A stretch of 24,810 bases of DNA from Alphaproteobacteria bacterium (lineage in GTDB: Bacteria; Pseudomonadota; Alphaproteobacteria; Rhizobiales; Devosiaceae), in assembly GCA_013152625.1 (NCBI GenBank), contig JAADFY010000056.1:377-25186 (forward strand). The letters are read 5' to 3'. Position numbers and translations under genes: made by a program. Below, one piece after another: positions 7,091-15,166 of this stretch. Under the pieces are notes generated by a model, which made no database searches, was not told the origin of the DNA, and saw only the letters and a program-made list of their open reading frames with translations. Numbering within the stretch: position 1 is the first letter of the stretch; each line of letters starts with the position of its first letter.

Positions 7091-7283
7091 GTGCACCCAT
7101 TCGCAGCCACGGGCAACTCGGTCAATGGCGCCCGGCTGTAATTTGATCTCGCTCCCCGGCCCCGGTGTTGGCAATTGGTTAAGCCTGTCGGGCAAATCCG
7201 GTGCCTGCCGCCTGTTTGCCAAACCTGTGCTTAACAGCCGCCAGCCTATTGTGCGTATTCCGCCGGATTCCGGGGGGGGAATC

Positions 7284-8519
7284 ATGAGTGTTTTAGCGAC
7301 TGTAACCGCGCGCCCGATCATGGCGGGACCCTCGGTTCCCGGCCGGATACGGGCCGGGCAGTTTGTCGCCCGCATCGTGCCGTTTTCCCATCTGTTTCGC
7401 CATGATTTTGAAATCGAGGCGTTAAACAGTCTGGCGATGGTGCAAAACGTATTTTATCGCCCCACCGTGCTGGCCGCCCTTGCCGAAACGGGCTCATTGG
7501 CGGACCAGATACACCTTGTGCTGGTTCATGGACCGGACGGTGTGTTGCGGGCTTTTGCACCCGTGTCGACACCGCGCGGAACGCTGGGTGCCCCCTTGCG
7601 GCTTGGCCGCGCATTTTGCAGGCCCCATCATTTCGATGCCACCCCCCTGATCGACCGTTCAACACCGGGTGCCGCCGAAGCACTTGTGGCCGCTCTGATG
7701 CAGGCCGGTGGCGTTATTTTTCCCCAGGTGGACCTGGATGGGAAAGTCGCCAAATTGCTGACCAAAGCGGCCGCCCGGCAGGGCATGAAAGCCCTTTCCT
7801 TCGGGGCCCGCGACCGCCCGATCCTGTCCGGCAAAAGCAATAAACTTACAAAACAGCTTGCCGGTCGGCTCAAGCGGGCACGGGCGATACTGACCACAAC
7901 CCACGGCACACTGAAATACATCGAACGGGCGGACAGGCCCGGCATCGAAGCGACCCTGCAGGCGTTTGAGGGGATGTGGAACTTTGGGCACAAACAGAAC
8001 CCGGAGTTTTTGGTCCACGCCAGTTCCCCGGGGCGTTTCCAGGATAAGTGGGCCCGGTTATCCGATTCGGAAACGCGACCAGGTAACGATTTGGAGCCCT
8101 GTTTTGCAACTGTCAAAACAGGAAATGCTCTATACGAACGGTTGATGTCGCGCCTGTTGCGCGCCCAGGACGATGTGCCGGTAATCCGGGCCTTAAGGTT
8201 GCGGGCCGGCACTAAAGATCTGGCTGCAGCGATTGTGGTGCACTCTGGCGGTGCCGCCCGGCTGTTGCAGTATGGCCTTAAGCCACATGCCCGCGCCAAT
8301 CTTGCCGCCATGGTTCTGGCCGGCTCGGCACTTCGAAAAGCGGGTAAAAATGGCGGTACCTGGACTCTTGCCGGTGCCGGGCCGGAGGCGGACAGGGTGC
8401 TCGTTCCGTATTTGCCGCAAATGCGCCGGTTCGGCCAACTGGTGATCGCCCCGCCAATGCGGGCGGAAGCGGAATGGGCCCTCGGCCAGCTCGCCCGGTT
8501 AACCCAAAGCCCCACCTGA
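7284..8519 (+). CDS. Putative GNAT acyltransferase, BioF2/CelD-like domain
   Basis: This is a 411-aa soluble protein without signal peptide or membrane segments. The layout resembles CelD/BioF2-type GNAT proteins: an N-terminal segment NVFYRPTVLAAL (the usual 'PF..P.W...' region), a middle with basic SNKLTKQLAGRLKRAR, and a C-terminal acyltransferase-like part with RALRLRAGTKDLAAAIVVHSGGAARLLQYGLKP. Such proteins act in polysaccharide or cell-envelope acylation, but the similarity I can judge by eye is modest and no neighbouring polysaccharide genes help. ATG 7284 was chosen because it has a strong purine-rich run GGGGGGGGA just upstream; the frame extends to 7089 without protein-like sequence. 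The 193-bp gap before it holds the divergent start region of the TusA-like gene. Confidence 0.55.
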   Translation: MSVLATVTARPIMAGPSVPGRIRAGQFVARIVPFSHLFRHDFEIEALNSLAMVQNVFYRPTVLAALAETGSLADQIHLVLVHGPDGVLRAFAPVSTPRGTLGAPLRLGRAFCRPHHFDATPLIDRSTPGAAEALVAALMQAGGVIFPQVDLDGKVAKLLTKAAARQGMKALSFGARDRPILSGKSNKLTKQLAGRLKRARAILTTTHGTLKYIERADRPGIEATLQAFEGMWNFGHKQNPEFLVHASSPGRFQDKWARLSDSETRPGNDLEPCFATVKTGNALYERLMSRLLRAQDDVPVIRALRLRAGTKDLAAAIVVHSGGAARLLQYGLKPHARANLAAMVLAGSALRKAGKNGGTWTLAGAGPEADRVLVPYLPQMRRFGQLVIAPPMRAEAEWALGQLARLTQSPT

Positions 8520-8532
8520 AAACATTGTCCGC

Positions 8533-9057
8533 TTAGCCGGCCTGCCCGGCCCCTTCAGCGTTTTGTTCCTCGGCGGCCAGCACCAAAACCCAATAGGTGC
8601 CAAACTCGGACGAAGCATCATAATGAACCCCCAGACCGGCGCGGGTGGCCCAGGACACGGTCAGGGCCTGGGTATCACCGGGGTTGCCACGCCAACCTGA
8701 AAACGTATCGGAAAATGTCGCGTAGCCGGCACTTACTTTTTCTTCGGCGTGCCCCTTGGTTGCGAGCCGGACCCTAATCGGCCCAAGTGCCCGGCGACCG
8801 GCGCTGATCGAGCCGGAGCGGGCATAAAGGGCTGCCGCTTTTGAAGCCTCCACGTTCAGCGCCGGATCGAGCCGGACCGGTTCCGCCCCCCGGGCGGCAC
8901 GCAGATCGTTGATCAGACCGATGGCGACAGACCGGTCCATTTCAGCCCCCGGACTGTCCAGCCGGGCGGTCAGGCCCGGGGCCAGTCCGTTGTCGGTACA
9001 TGCGGCCAGCACCAGCAAAGCGAGCAGGGCAAATATGGGTCGGGCTTGACGGATCAT
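8533..9057 (-). CDS. CAP/SCP-domain lipoprotein
   Basis: This is a predicted secreted lipoprotein of 174 aa. Residues 1-20 form a lipoprotein signal (FALLALLVLAAC, with the lipobox cysteine at 20). The mature part is a short CAP-like domain: MDRSVAIGLINDLRAARGAEPVRLDPALNVEASKAAALYA is the typical helix at the start of bacterial SCP/CAP domains, and the C-terminal TYWVLVLA strand is also typical. Bacterial CAP proteins are of mostly unknown function. It is convergent with the upstream acyltransferase gene (13 bp apart). Confidence 0.82.
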   Translation of the reverse strand: MIRQARPIFALLALLVLAACTDNGLAPGLTARLDSPGAEMDRSVAIGLINDLRAARGAEPVRLDPALNVEASKAAALYARSGSISAGRRALGPIRVRLATKGHAEEKVSAGYATFSDTFSGWRGNPGDTQALTVSWATRAGLGVHYDASSEFGTYWVLVLAAEEQNAEGAGQAG

Positions 9058-9138
9058 GTTCTTTTTACAAAATTCCTGTTGGAAAAATCCGTCTCTGCCG
9101 GATCAATATGGCAGGCAGACGATGGTTGCCTGGATCAC

Positions 9139-9687
9139 TCAAAATAATCGGTCACCGCTGTCCTCGATATAGGCGATTTCCTCCGGTGTCGACTGGCGGC
9201 CCAGCGCCGTGTTGCGTTTCGGATAACGGCCGAACCTGACGATCAGGTCCCGGTGTAAAAGCTCGAAATCGAGCATGTCCTGATCGTCATGGTCGTCAAA
9301 CAGTGGCCGCGCCGCATCGTGGACAGCCAAGGATTCCGAGTGCATGAACGGCAACAGGACAAAGCCCCGCCTGTCCTTGTCGAGCGCCCGCACGTCATCG
9401 CGTCCGATCGCCTCCTGAGCAAGGGTCAATGACATGGGATCGGTGGCAAAAGCTGCGCCCTGACCGCGAAAAAGCTGGCGGGAAAACTGGTCCAGCACGA
9501 GAATTTCAGCCAGCCGGCCAACCGCAGACTGGCGCCAGTCCCAGAGTTCGCCCCGGGCGGCAGCGGCCTGTACTTCGGTGAATCTGAGGCTGACTTTTCG
9601 GTCAAACTCCTCCGAACTGCCGAACCAGTCTTCCTGCCCGTGTTCCTCAAACCAGAATGTAATAATTTCGTTTGCACTTACGCTCAT
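9139..9687 (-). CDS. DUF924 family protein
   Basis: This 182-aa protein belongs to the widely conserved DUF924 family of tetratricopeptide-like helical fold. Recognisable family segments are IITFWFEEHGQEDWFG at the N-terminus, RLAEILVLDQFSRQLFRGQGAAFATDP, then FVLLPFMHSESLAVHD and RFGRYPKRNTALGRQSTPEE at the end. ATG 9687 was chosen because AGGGG lies 6 nt upstream and the family starts here; the frame runs to 9729. The function is not established. It is divergent from the aminotransferase across a 181-bp gap containing a small hairpin (CCCGC/GCGGG). Confidence 0.9.
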   Translation of the reverse strand: MSVSANEIITFWFEEHGQEDWFGSSEEFDRKVSLRFTEVQAAAARGELWDWRQSAVGRLAEILVLDQFSRQLFRGQGAAFATDPMSLTLAQEAIGRDDVRALDKDRRGFVLLPFMHSESLAVHDAARPLFDDHDDQDMLDFELLHRDLIVRFGRYPKRNTALGRQSTPEEIAYIEDSGDRLF

Positions 9688-9868
9688 CAAGGGCCCCTGA
9701 ATAACTTTCGCACCGCCGGTTGCGGTCAAACAAACCTAACAAAAACCGCCGGTCCCGCAAGCGGGAATGCATGAAGGAATGCGAGAGGCAAAGCAAGCCT
9801 TGGCGCATGGAGGCCAGTATGCCATCACTGGGTATTGGAAAAAAACGGGAAAACGAGGCTGAGGGCAG

Positions 9869-11047
9869 GTGCTGACAACGGTTGCGGGATTTGACAGGAT
9901 TGGCGATGAAAACGCCTTTGCGGTTTTGGCCAGGGCCAACCAGTTGGCCGCTGCCGGCCGCGACATCATCAATCTTGGCATCGGCCAGCCCGATTTCAAA
10001 ACACCGCCAAATATCGTCGAGGCGGCGATTAAAGCCTTGCGGGACGGGCACCATGGCTATACCCCCGCCGCCGGCATAGAACCCTTGCGTGAAGCGGTTG
10101 CGGCGGATCTCTTGCGCCGCTTTGGCACCACCGTTTCCCCGGCCAATGTGTTGATCACGCCGGGCGGTAAAGTCACCATGTTTGCCGCCATTCTCATGTT
10201 CGGCGAACCGGGGGCCGAAGTGCTGTATCCTGATCCCGGGTTTCCCATCTACCGCTCGATGATCGAGTTTACCGGCGCCACAGCGGTGCCGGTGCCCATT
10301 CGCGAACAGAACGGTTTTGCGTTTTCCGCCGATGAAACCCTGTCGCTGATCACACCAAAAACCCGGCTGCTGATTATCAATTCACCGGCCAACCCCACCG
10401 GCGGCGTGACCCCGAAAAGCGAAATCGACCGGCTGGTGGCCGGGCTGGCCGATTTCCCCCATGTGGCGGTCCTTTCCGACGAGATTTACGATCAGATGGT
10501 CTATGATGGCGCCACCCATGCCTCCCTTTTAGCCTATCCCGAGATTGCCGACCGGCTGATCCTGCTCAACGGCTGGTCGAAAACTTATGCCATGACCGGC
10601 TGGCGGCTGGGCTATTCGGTCTGGCCGACGCCGATTTTTGAAAAAGCGCGCAAACTGGCGGTCAATTCCTGGAGCTGCGTAAACGCGCCGGCCCAGTATG
10701 GTGCCCTTGAGGCTTTAACCGGACCCCAGGATGCGGTGGCGCACATGGTTGGCGAATTTGATCGCCGGCGCCGACGCATTGTTGACCTGCTCAACCAGGT
10801 GCCGGGGATAAGCTGCGCCCTGCCAAAGGGTGCTTTTTATGCCTATGCCAGTGTTTCCGCCCTCGGGCGCCCGGCAAAAGTTCTGGCCAGCGAACTGCTC
10901 GAACAGGCCGGAATTGCTGTGATCGGCGGCCCCGATTTCGGCACTCTGGGCGAGGGGTACATGCGTTTTTCCTATGCCAACTCCATCGACAATATCGAAG
11001 CGGCCATTGCCCGGATTGGCGAGTATGTGGGTAAATTCGCGAAATAG
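9869..11047 (+). CDS. PLP-dependent class I/II aminotransferase (aspartate aminotransferase type)
   Basis: This is a fold-type I aminotransferase of 392 aa. Visible features are INLGIGQPDF (33-43), the HHGYTPAAG segment, NSPANPTGG (the pyridine-facing Asn175), SDEIYD (Asp204, Tyr207), the Schiff-base Lys238 in SKTYAMTGWRLGY, and MRFSYANS near the end with the substrate-carboxylate arginine. The amino donor and acceptor cannot be fixed from sequence. The start is GTG, supported by the immediate onset of family sequence (AGFDRIGDENAFAVLARAN). It is convergent with the broken dapA-like gene; only 3 bp separate the stops. Confidence 0.92.
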   Translation: MLTTVAGFDRIGDENAFAVLARANQLAAAGRDIINLGIGQPDFKTPPNIVEAAIKALRDGHHGYTPAAGIEPLREAVAADLLRRFGTTVSPANVLITPGGKVTMFAAILMFGEPGAEVLYPDPGFPIYRSMIEFTGATAVPVPIREQNGFAFSADETLSLITPKTRLLIINSPANPTGGVTPKSEIDRLVAGLADFPHVAVLSDEIYDQMVYDGATHASLLAYPEIADRLILLNGWSKTYAMTGWRLGYSVWPTPIFEKARKLAVNSWSCVNAPAQYGALEALTGPQDAVAHMVGEFDRRRRRIVDLLNQVPGISCALPKGAFYAYASVSALGRPAKVLASELLEQAGIAVIGGPDFGTLGEGYMRFSYANSIDNIEAAIARIGEYVGKFAK

Positions 11048-11050
11048 GGC

Positions 11051-11952
11051 TTAGAGGCCCACAAACCTTTTTGCCTGATCCGGGCTCAAGGGCCGCAAGG
11101 GTGGTCGCATCCGGCCCCAGGCCGCTTCCCCCGTCGCCTTTGCCATCCAGGCTTTTAACGCCGGGATAATCGATAAACCTTCAAGCGCGGCCAGATCATC
11201 ATGCAACCTTTGATGGGCTATTGCCTGGCCCGGCCCGTCGCCTAAAAAATCTATGAGGCTGGCCAGGCGCACATTTGAAATCCCTGAAACCATGCCATGC
11301 CCCCCCGCAGCGACCACGTCCCGGGCCTGATACTCATGACCGACAAACAGGCGGCGGCCCCCCAGCGCTTTGGCCAAAGAGATTGAAAATGCCAGATCCC
11401 CGGAACTGTCTTTCATGCCGCCAATGGCATCGGGAAACGCGGCCAGAAGTTCGGCCAGCCCGTCAAGATCAATAATGGAGCCCGCCAGATCGGGAAAATT
11501 GTACAGGCTGACCCGGCCCGAAACATCGCCAATCCCCGGGCTAGTATCCACGCCATCGCGTCCATGGCACCGGCGGCGTCCGGCCCGCGAAAAAAGAACG
11601 GCGGCATGAAAAAAACACCGTCACAGCCCGCATCGAGGGCGTGCAGGGATAAATCAATCACATCGGTCAGTGCAGCAGCGCTGGTGCCAACCATCAACTG
11701 ATTGGCGGGGGCGCCATGGGCAATGATCCGGTCAAGGGCATCCCGGCGCTCGGCCACACCAAACGAGGGCGCCTCGCCGGTGGTGCCAAACAGCGCCACG
11801 CGGCTGGCGCCGCCATCAAGCATGTTGACGCAGTGCCGGGCTAAAATTTCGGCATGGATGTTCAGCCCCGCGTCCATGGGCGTTAACGCGGCAACGATCA
11901 CCCCTTCGGCCGGTGGCGGCGTACCCGGTGCGACAGGACTGGAGTTTTTCAT
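11051..11952 (-). pseudogene. Dihydrodipicolinate synthase/N-acetylneuraminate lyase family protein, frameshifted
   Basis: Two overlapping frames together encode one DapA-superfamily aldolase. The N-terminal frame (from ATG 11952) carries the canonical FGTTGEAPSF and ends its good similarity at GAMDAMAWILARG. The other frame resumes with IGDVSGRVSLYNFPDL, holding the active-site tyrosine, then GMKDSSGD with the Schiff-base lysine. Adding one G to the G4 run (C4 on the plus strand, 11534-11537) joins them as ARGIGDVSGRVSLYNFP and gives exactly 300 codons, the normal family length, with Tyr151 and Lys181. Every other motif is intact, so the break is recent or a sequencing/assembly error. The substrate is unknown; the family includes pyruvate-dependent aldolases and hydratases. 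Confidence 0.85.
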
Positions 11953-12082
11953 CTGTTTTTCTTCTTTTTATCCAAATTCAATCGACTTCCTGTCGTACCA
12001 TCATTGGTCTGCATTTTTTGTTTTTTCAACGTCTTTGTGCGCGCTATAGTAGCGCTGTCCCGTCGGCAGAAAAGGATATGCT

Positions 12083-13084
12083 GTGGCCAGAAATTCCGTC
12101 TGGAAGTCACATCTGCAACCGGCAACCGACCCCTGCCCGGTTGGCCTGCGCGGTATCGTGCCCAGCCTGAACACGCCGTTTGACGCGAACGGAGCCGTTG
12201 ATCTGATGGCCCTGCGCCGGCTTGTGGACCATTGCGTTTTCACCGGTTGCGCGGGCATTTTGTGCCTCGCGGTGGCCAGCGAGGCAGACGCTTTAAGCGA
12301 AAGCGAGAAGCGCGAGATTGCCGAGTGCGTGGTCTTGCACGCCGGCGGTCGCATACCGGTGGTGGTCGCGGTGAGCGATGTGGTGCAAGAGGTGCGTCTG
12401 GCGCGGGCCGACCATGCCGCCCAGATCGGTGCCAACGGGATATTATGCCAGTTGCCCGCCCAAAGCCGGGCCGACCGGCTGGCCATGGTTGACGAAATCG
12501 GCGCCGCCGGGCCGGATTTTTTCATGATCCAGGATCTCGATTGGTCCGGGCCGGGTTTGCCTGTCCCCGAAATTGTCGACCTGTTTGAACGTGTGCCCCG
12601 GTTTGCCAGCCTTAAAATCGAGGTGGCGCCGGCCGGCCCGAAATACAGCGCGGTACTGGAAGCCACAAAAGGGCAACTGCACGTGTGCGGCGGCTGGGCG
12701 GTTTTGCAAATGATCGAGGGGCTGCGCCGGGGGATACACGGATTTATGCCCACCTGCATGGAACCGCTTTATGTGGAGATTTATCGCCGGTTCCAGAGTA
12801 ACGATGAACCCGGCGCCCGCCAGCTTCACGCCGATCTCCTGCCGGTTCTTGCCTTTTCCAACCAGCATATTTCAACCAGCATTCGTTTTTTCAAACGCCT
12901 GCGCCAGATCGAGGGCCTGTTTGAAACCGATGCCTGCCGGCCGCCCCTGCTGCCTCTGGATGAACCCCAGAAATATGAAACTCAGATGCTGATCTCGCAT
13001 CTGGACAAACTTTATACCCGGTACAAAATTCAGATGGCCCAAAGGGAGAGTGAGGAGGGTGAAGCTGCGGATCTCCAAGAGTGA
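12083..13084 (+). CDS. Divergent dihydrodipicolinate synthase-family protein
   Basis: This TIM-barrel protein of 333 aa belongs to the DapA superfamily. The N-terminus GIVPSLNTPFDANGAVDLMALRRLVDHCV and the late GGWAVLQMIEGLRRGIHGFMPTC are family-like, and Lys178 (ASLKIE) occupies the Schiff-base position. However, the GTTGE motif is replaced by LAVASEADALSESE, and the segment that normally holds the active-site tyrosine reads FMIQDLDWSGPG with no tyrosine, so a different chemistry or substrate is likely. The start is GTG with AAAGGA 6 nt upstream. The last few codons lie inside repeat copy 3, so the C-terminal tail is probably repeat-derived. It is divergent from the frameshifted paralog across 130 bp. 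Confidence 0.82.
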   Translation: MARNSVWKSHLQPATDPCPVGLRGIVPSLNTPFDANGAVDLMALRRLVDHCVFTGCAGILCLAVASEADALSESEKREIAECVVLHAGGRIPVVVAVSDVVQEVRLARADHAAQIGANGILCQLPAQSRADRLAMVDEIGAAGPDFFMIQDLDWSGPGLPVPEIVDLFERVPRFASLKIEVAPAGPKYSAVLEATKGQLHVCGGWAVLQMIEGLRRGIHGFMPTCMEPLYVEIYRRFQSNDEPGARQLHADLLPVLAFSNQHISTSIRFFKRLRQIEGLFETDACRPPLLPLDEPQKYETQMLISHLDKLYTRYKIQMAQRESEEGEAADLQE

Positions 13085-13140
13085 AAGAACTCATACGCTC
13101 ACAATTTATACATGCCAGCCCGACAACGAGGACGGAGCGC
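13065..13140. repeat. Dispersed repeat family, copy 3
   Basis: TGCGGATCTCCAAGAGTGAAAGAAC matches the flank of copy 1 (778-802), and TTATACATGCCAGCCCGACAACGAGGACGGAGCG (13106-13139) is shared with copies 1 and 2. The hairpin and tail present in the other copies are missing; the sequence diverges after 13140. It overlaps the final codons of the preceding gene and fills the gap before the convergent PHP gene. Confidence 0.85.
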
Positions 13141-13159
13141 GACCCAAAAGGTGAGGCCC

Positions 13160-14122
13160 TCAGTTATTTACGCCCCATTCCGGCGGGAATTCTCCCGGGT
13201 CGCCGATCCAGATCGGGTTTGACCAGGCACGTTTTCCGGCACGGTCAATGACCGTAATGCGCAGCCAGGGCGAATTGGCCAGACGGCTTAAAGACAGTTT
13301 TCCGGTTGTCATGGACCTGCCGTGCAGGGTTGCCATCGACGTGCCCTTACCCTGAACGACAATGGTCACAGCCGAGGAACAATCAACCTCGACGCCATCG
13401 CTGGTAATGCGGATATCTTTAATTTCCGGGCCGGTACTCGAATAAAATTCCCCCGCTTTCAGCGCCTCAAGAAGCGCTTCCGGGGTGTTCTGGCTCGCTT
13501 TTACCATCACCCAGCCGCCAAAGTGGTCCGGTGTGTTGAAATGGGCATCATCGGCGGCGATCAGGTTCAAACGCCGGCCGCCGTTCAACAAATGTTCCAG
13601 CGTGATAAAACCCTCACCGCGATCATTGTCGACAATGCAGCCGTAGTTGTAGGTTTCCACCGCATGGGCAGCGGTGATGGTGCGAGCATCGGCCTCGGTC
13701 ATGCCGGACCAATGGGGGTGTGCAATAGCCACGAACGCGCCGGCTTCTCGGGCGCGCTGTGCGATGTCCGCGGCGGATTCTGCCCCCTCCACCGGTTTGA
13801 AATGCGGTGCATTTGGCGGTGTGAAATCAAAGGGCAGGCCGATGGCCAGCAAATGCCATAAATTGCCATTTTCCATGACACCGGTATGTAGTTCTGCCGC
13901 CGGAATGGTCGTGAATTTTCCGTTGCAGTAGCCCGTGGTGTCCGTGATCGGATAGTCGAACAACCCGACAAAATGATCGGTCAGGGCAATAAAATCATAG
14001 CCCTCATCCTGATACCGGCGGCAGACTTCCTGCGCGGTCAGAACACCATCTGATTGGGTGGAATGGGTGTGCAGATTACCGCGGTGGAACTTACCGTTGG
14101 CGGTGAAAAAGCTGGTGGGCAT
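13160..14122 (-). CDS. PHP-domain metal-dependent hydrolase
   Basis: This 320-aa protein has an N-terminal PHP (polymerase and histidinol phosphatase) domain, a TIM-barrel-like metallohydrolase. The metal ligands are visible in order: HTHS (His18, His20), Asp25, LTDH (His50), PAAE (Glu77), His90, IAHPHW (135/137) and AADDAHF (Asp191/192, His194). The C-terminal ~100 residues form a separate beta-rich-looking region ending in RAWSNPIWIG. PHP enzymes hydrolyse phosphoesters, but this branch is not characterised to my knowledge. It begins 12 nt after the stop of the upstream ATPase gene and appears to be the last gene of the transporter operon, implying action on an imported compound. Confidence 0.87.
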   Translation of the reverse strand: MPTSFFTANGKFHRGNLHTHSTQSDGVLTAQEVCRRYQDEGYDFIALTDHFVGLFDYPITDTTGYCNGKFTTIPAAELHTGVMENGNLWHLLAIGLPFDFTPPNAPHFKPVEGAESAADIAQRAREAGAFVAIAHPHWSGMTEADARTITAAHAVETYNYGCIVDNDRGEGFITLEHLLNGGRRLNLIAADDAHFNTPDHFGGWVMVKASQNTPEALLEALKAGEFYSSTGPEIKDIRITSDGVEVDCSSAVTIVVQGKGTSMATLHGRSMTTGKLSLSRLANSPWLRITVIDRAGKRAWSNPIWIGDPGEFPPEWGVNN

Positions 14123-14134
14123 GGCCGGGAGCCC

Positions 14135-15166
14135 TCAGTTCGATCTTGAAGTGGCGTCAGGTGCAGACTGACTAAGCCGTTCGGCGTGATGACAGGACAC
14201 GCTGTGATTTTCGCCGATCGTGCGGAATTCGGGCAGGTCGGTGTTGCATTTGCTGTCGGCATGGGGGCAGCGGGCGTGAAAGGAACAGCCCGAGGGCGGG
14301 TTGAACGGGTTCGGGGGCTCGCCGGTGATCGTGGCGCGCGAGGCGCGGGCCCGCGGATCGGGCACCGGCACCGCCGAGATCAAGGCCTTGGTGTACGGGT
14401 GGCGCGGATTTTCCAGCAGTGTATCGCTGTCGGCAAGCTCAACAATGCGCCCCAGATACATCACTGCGATACGCGTGGAAATATGGCGGACGACGCTCAG
14501 ATCATGGGTGATGAACAAATAGGTCAGCCCGAGTTTTTTTTGAAGATCGACCAGCAGATTGACCACCTGGGCCTGCACCGACACATCCAGCGCCGAAACG
14601 CTTTCGTCGCAGACCACCAGTTTCGGGCTGATGATCAGGGCGCGGGCGATCACCACGCGCTGTTGCTGGCCGCCCGAAAGCTGATGCGGGTAACGTTCCA
14701 GCAGATGGGCCGGCAGGCTGACCGCCTCCAGCATGTCCAGCACCTTTTTATCGCGATCCCCCGGATCGCCGATCTCGTGAATATCCAGCGGTTCGCGGAT
14801 TTGCGCACCGATGGTCAGGCGCGGGTTGAGCGCCCCCAGCGGATTCTGGAACACCAGTTGCATTTCACTGCGCAGGCGGCGCCATTCCGTCTTGTTGACC
14901 TTGGTAATTTCCTGGCCAAGATAAGTCACCGACCCGGAGGTCGGCTCCATCAGGTTCAAAATCAGCTGGCCAGTAGTGGACTTGCCGCAGCCGCTTTCAC
15001 CGACCAGCCCCAAAGTCTCGCCGGCATAAAGGTCAAACGACACACCGTTGATTGCATGGGCGATTTTGCGCGGGCCGAAAAACGACGTGCGTGGCCCGAT
15101 AAACCGGCGCACCACATCACGCACCTGCATCAGGATTTCGGGTTCATTGTTTGCCGCTTTGTTCAT
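14135..15166 (-). CDS. Peptide-type ABC transporter ATP-binding protein (OppF/DppF-like)
   Basis: This is the second ATPase of a Dpp/Opp importer, 343 aa. Walker A is GESGCGKS (56-63), the signature is LSGGQQQR (163-170), Walker B is LVVCDE (183-188), and the switch histidine is His221 (ITHDLS). The C-terminal extension has the oligopeptide-transporter domain with four cysteines (CSFHARC, KC and SC), a pattern reported to bind an iron-sulfur cluster in some relatives. Its ATG overlaps the stop of the upstream ATPase gene by 4 nt, so translation is coupled. Confidence 0.95.
   Translation of the reverse strand: MNKAANNEPEILMQVRDVVRRFIGPRTSFFGPRKIAHAINGVSFDLYAGETLGLVGESGCGKSTTGQLILNLMEPTSGSVTYLGQEITKVNKTEWRRLRSEMQLVFQNPLGALNPRLTIGAQIREPLDIHEIGDPGDRDKKVLDMLEAVSLPAHLLERYPHQLSGGQQQRVVIARALIISPKLVVCDESVSALDVSVQAQVVNLLVDLQKKLGLTYLFITHDLSVVRHISTRIAVMYLGRIVELADSDTLLENPRHPYTKALISAVPVPDPRARASRATITGEPPNPFNPPSGCSFHARCPHADSKCNTDLPEFRTIGENHSVSCHHAERLSQSAPDATSRSN

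Noticed and set aside
7089..7283. N-terminal extension of the acyltransferase-like protein
   Set aside because: It overlaps the divergent TusA-like start, and a strong ribosome site precedes ATG 7284.
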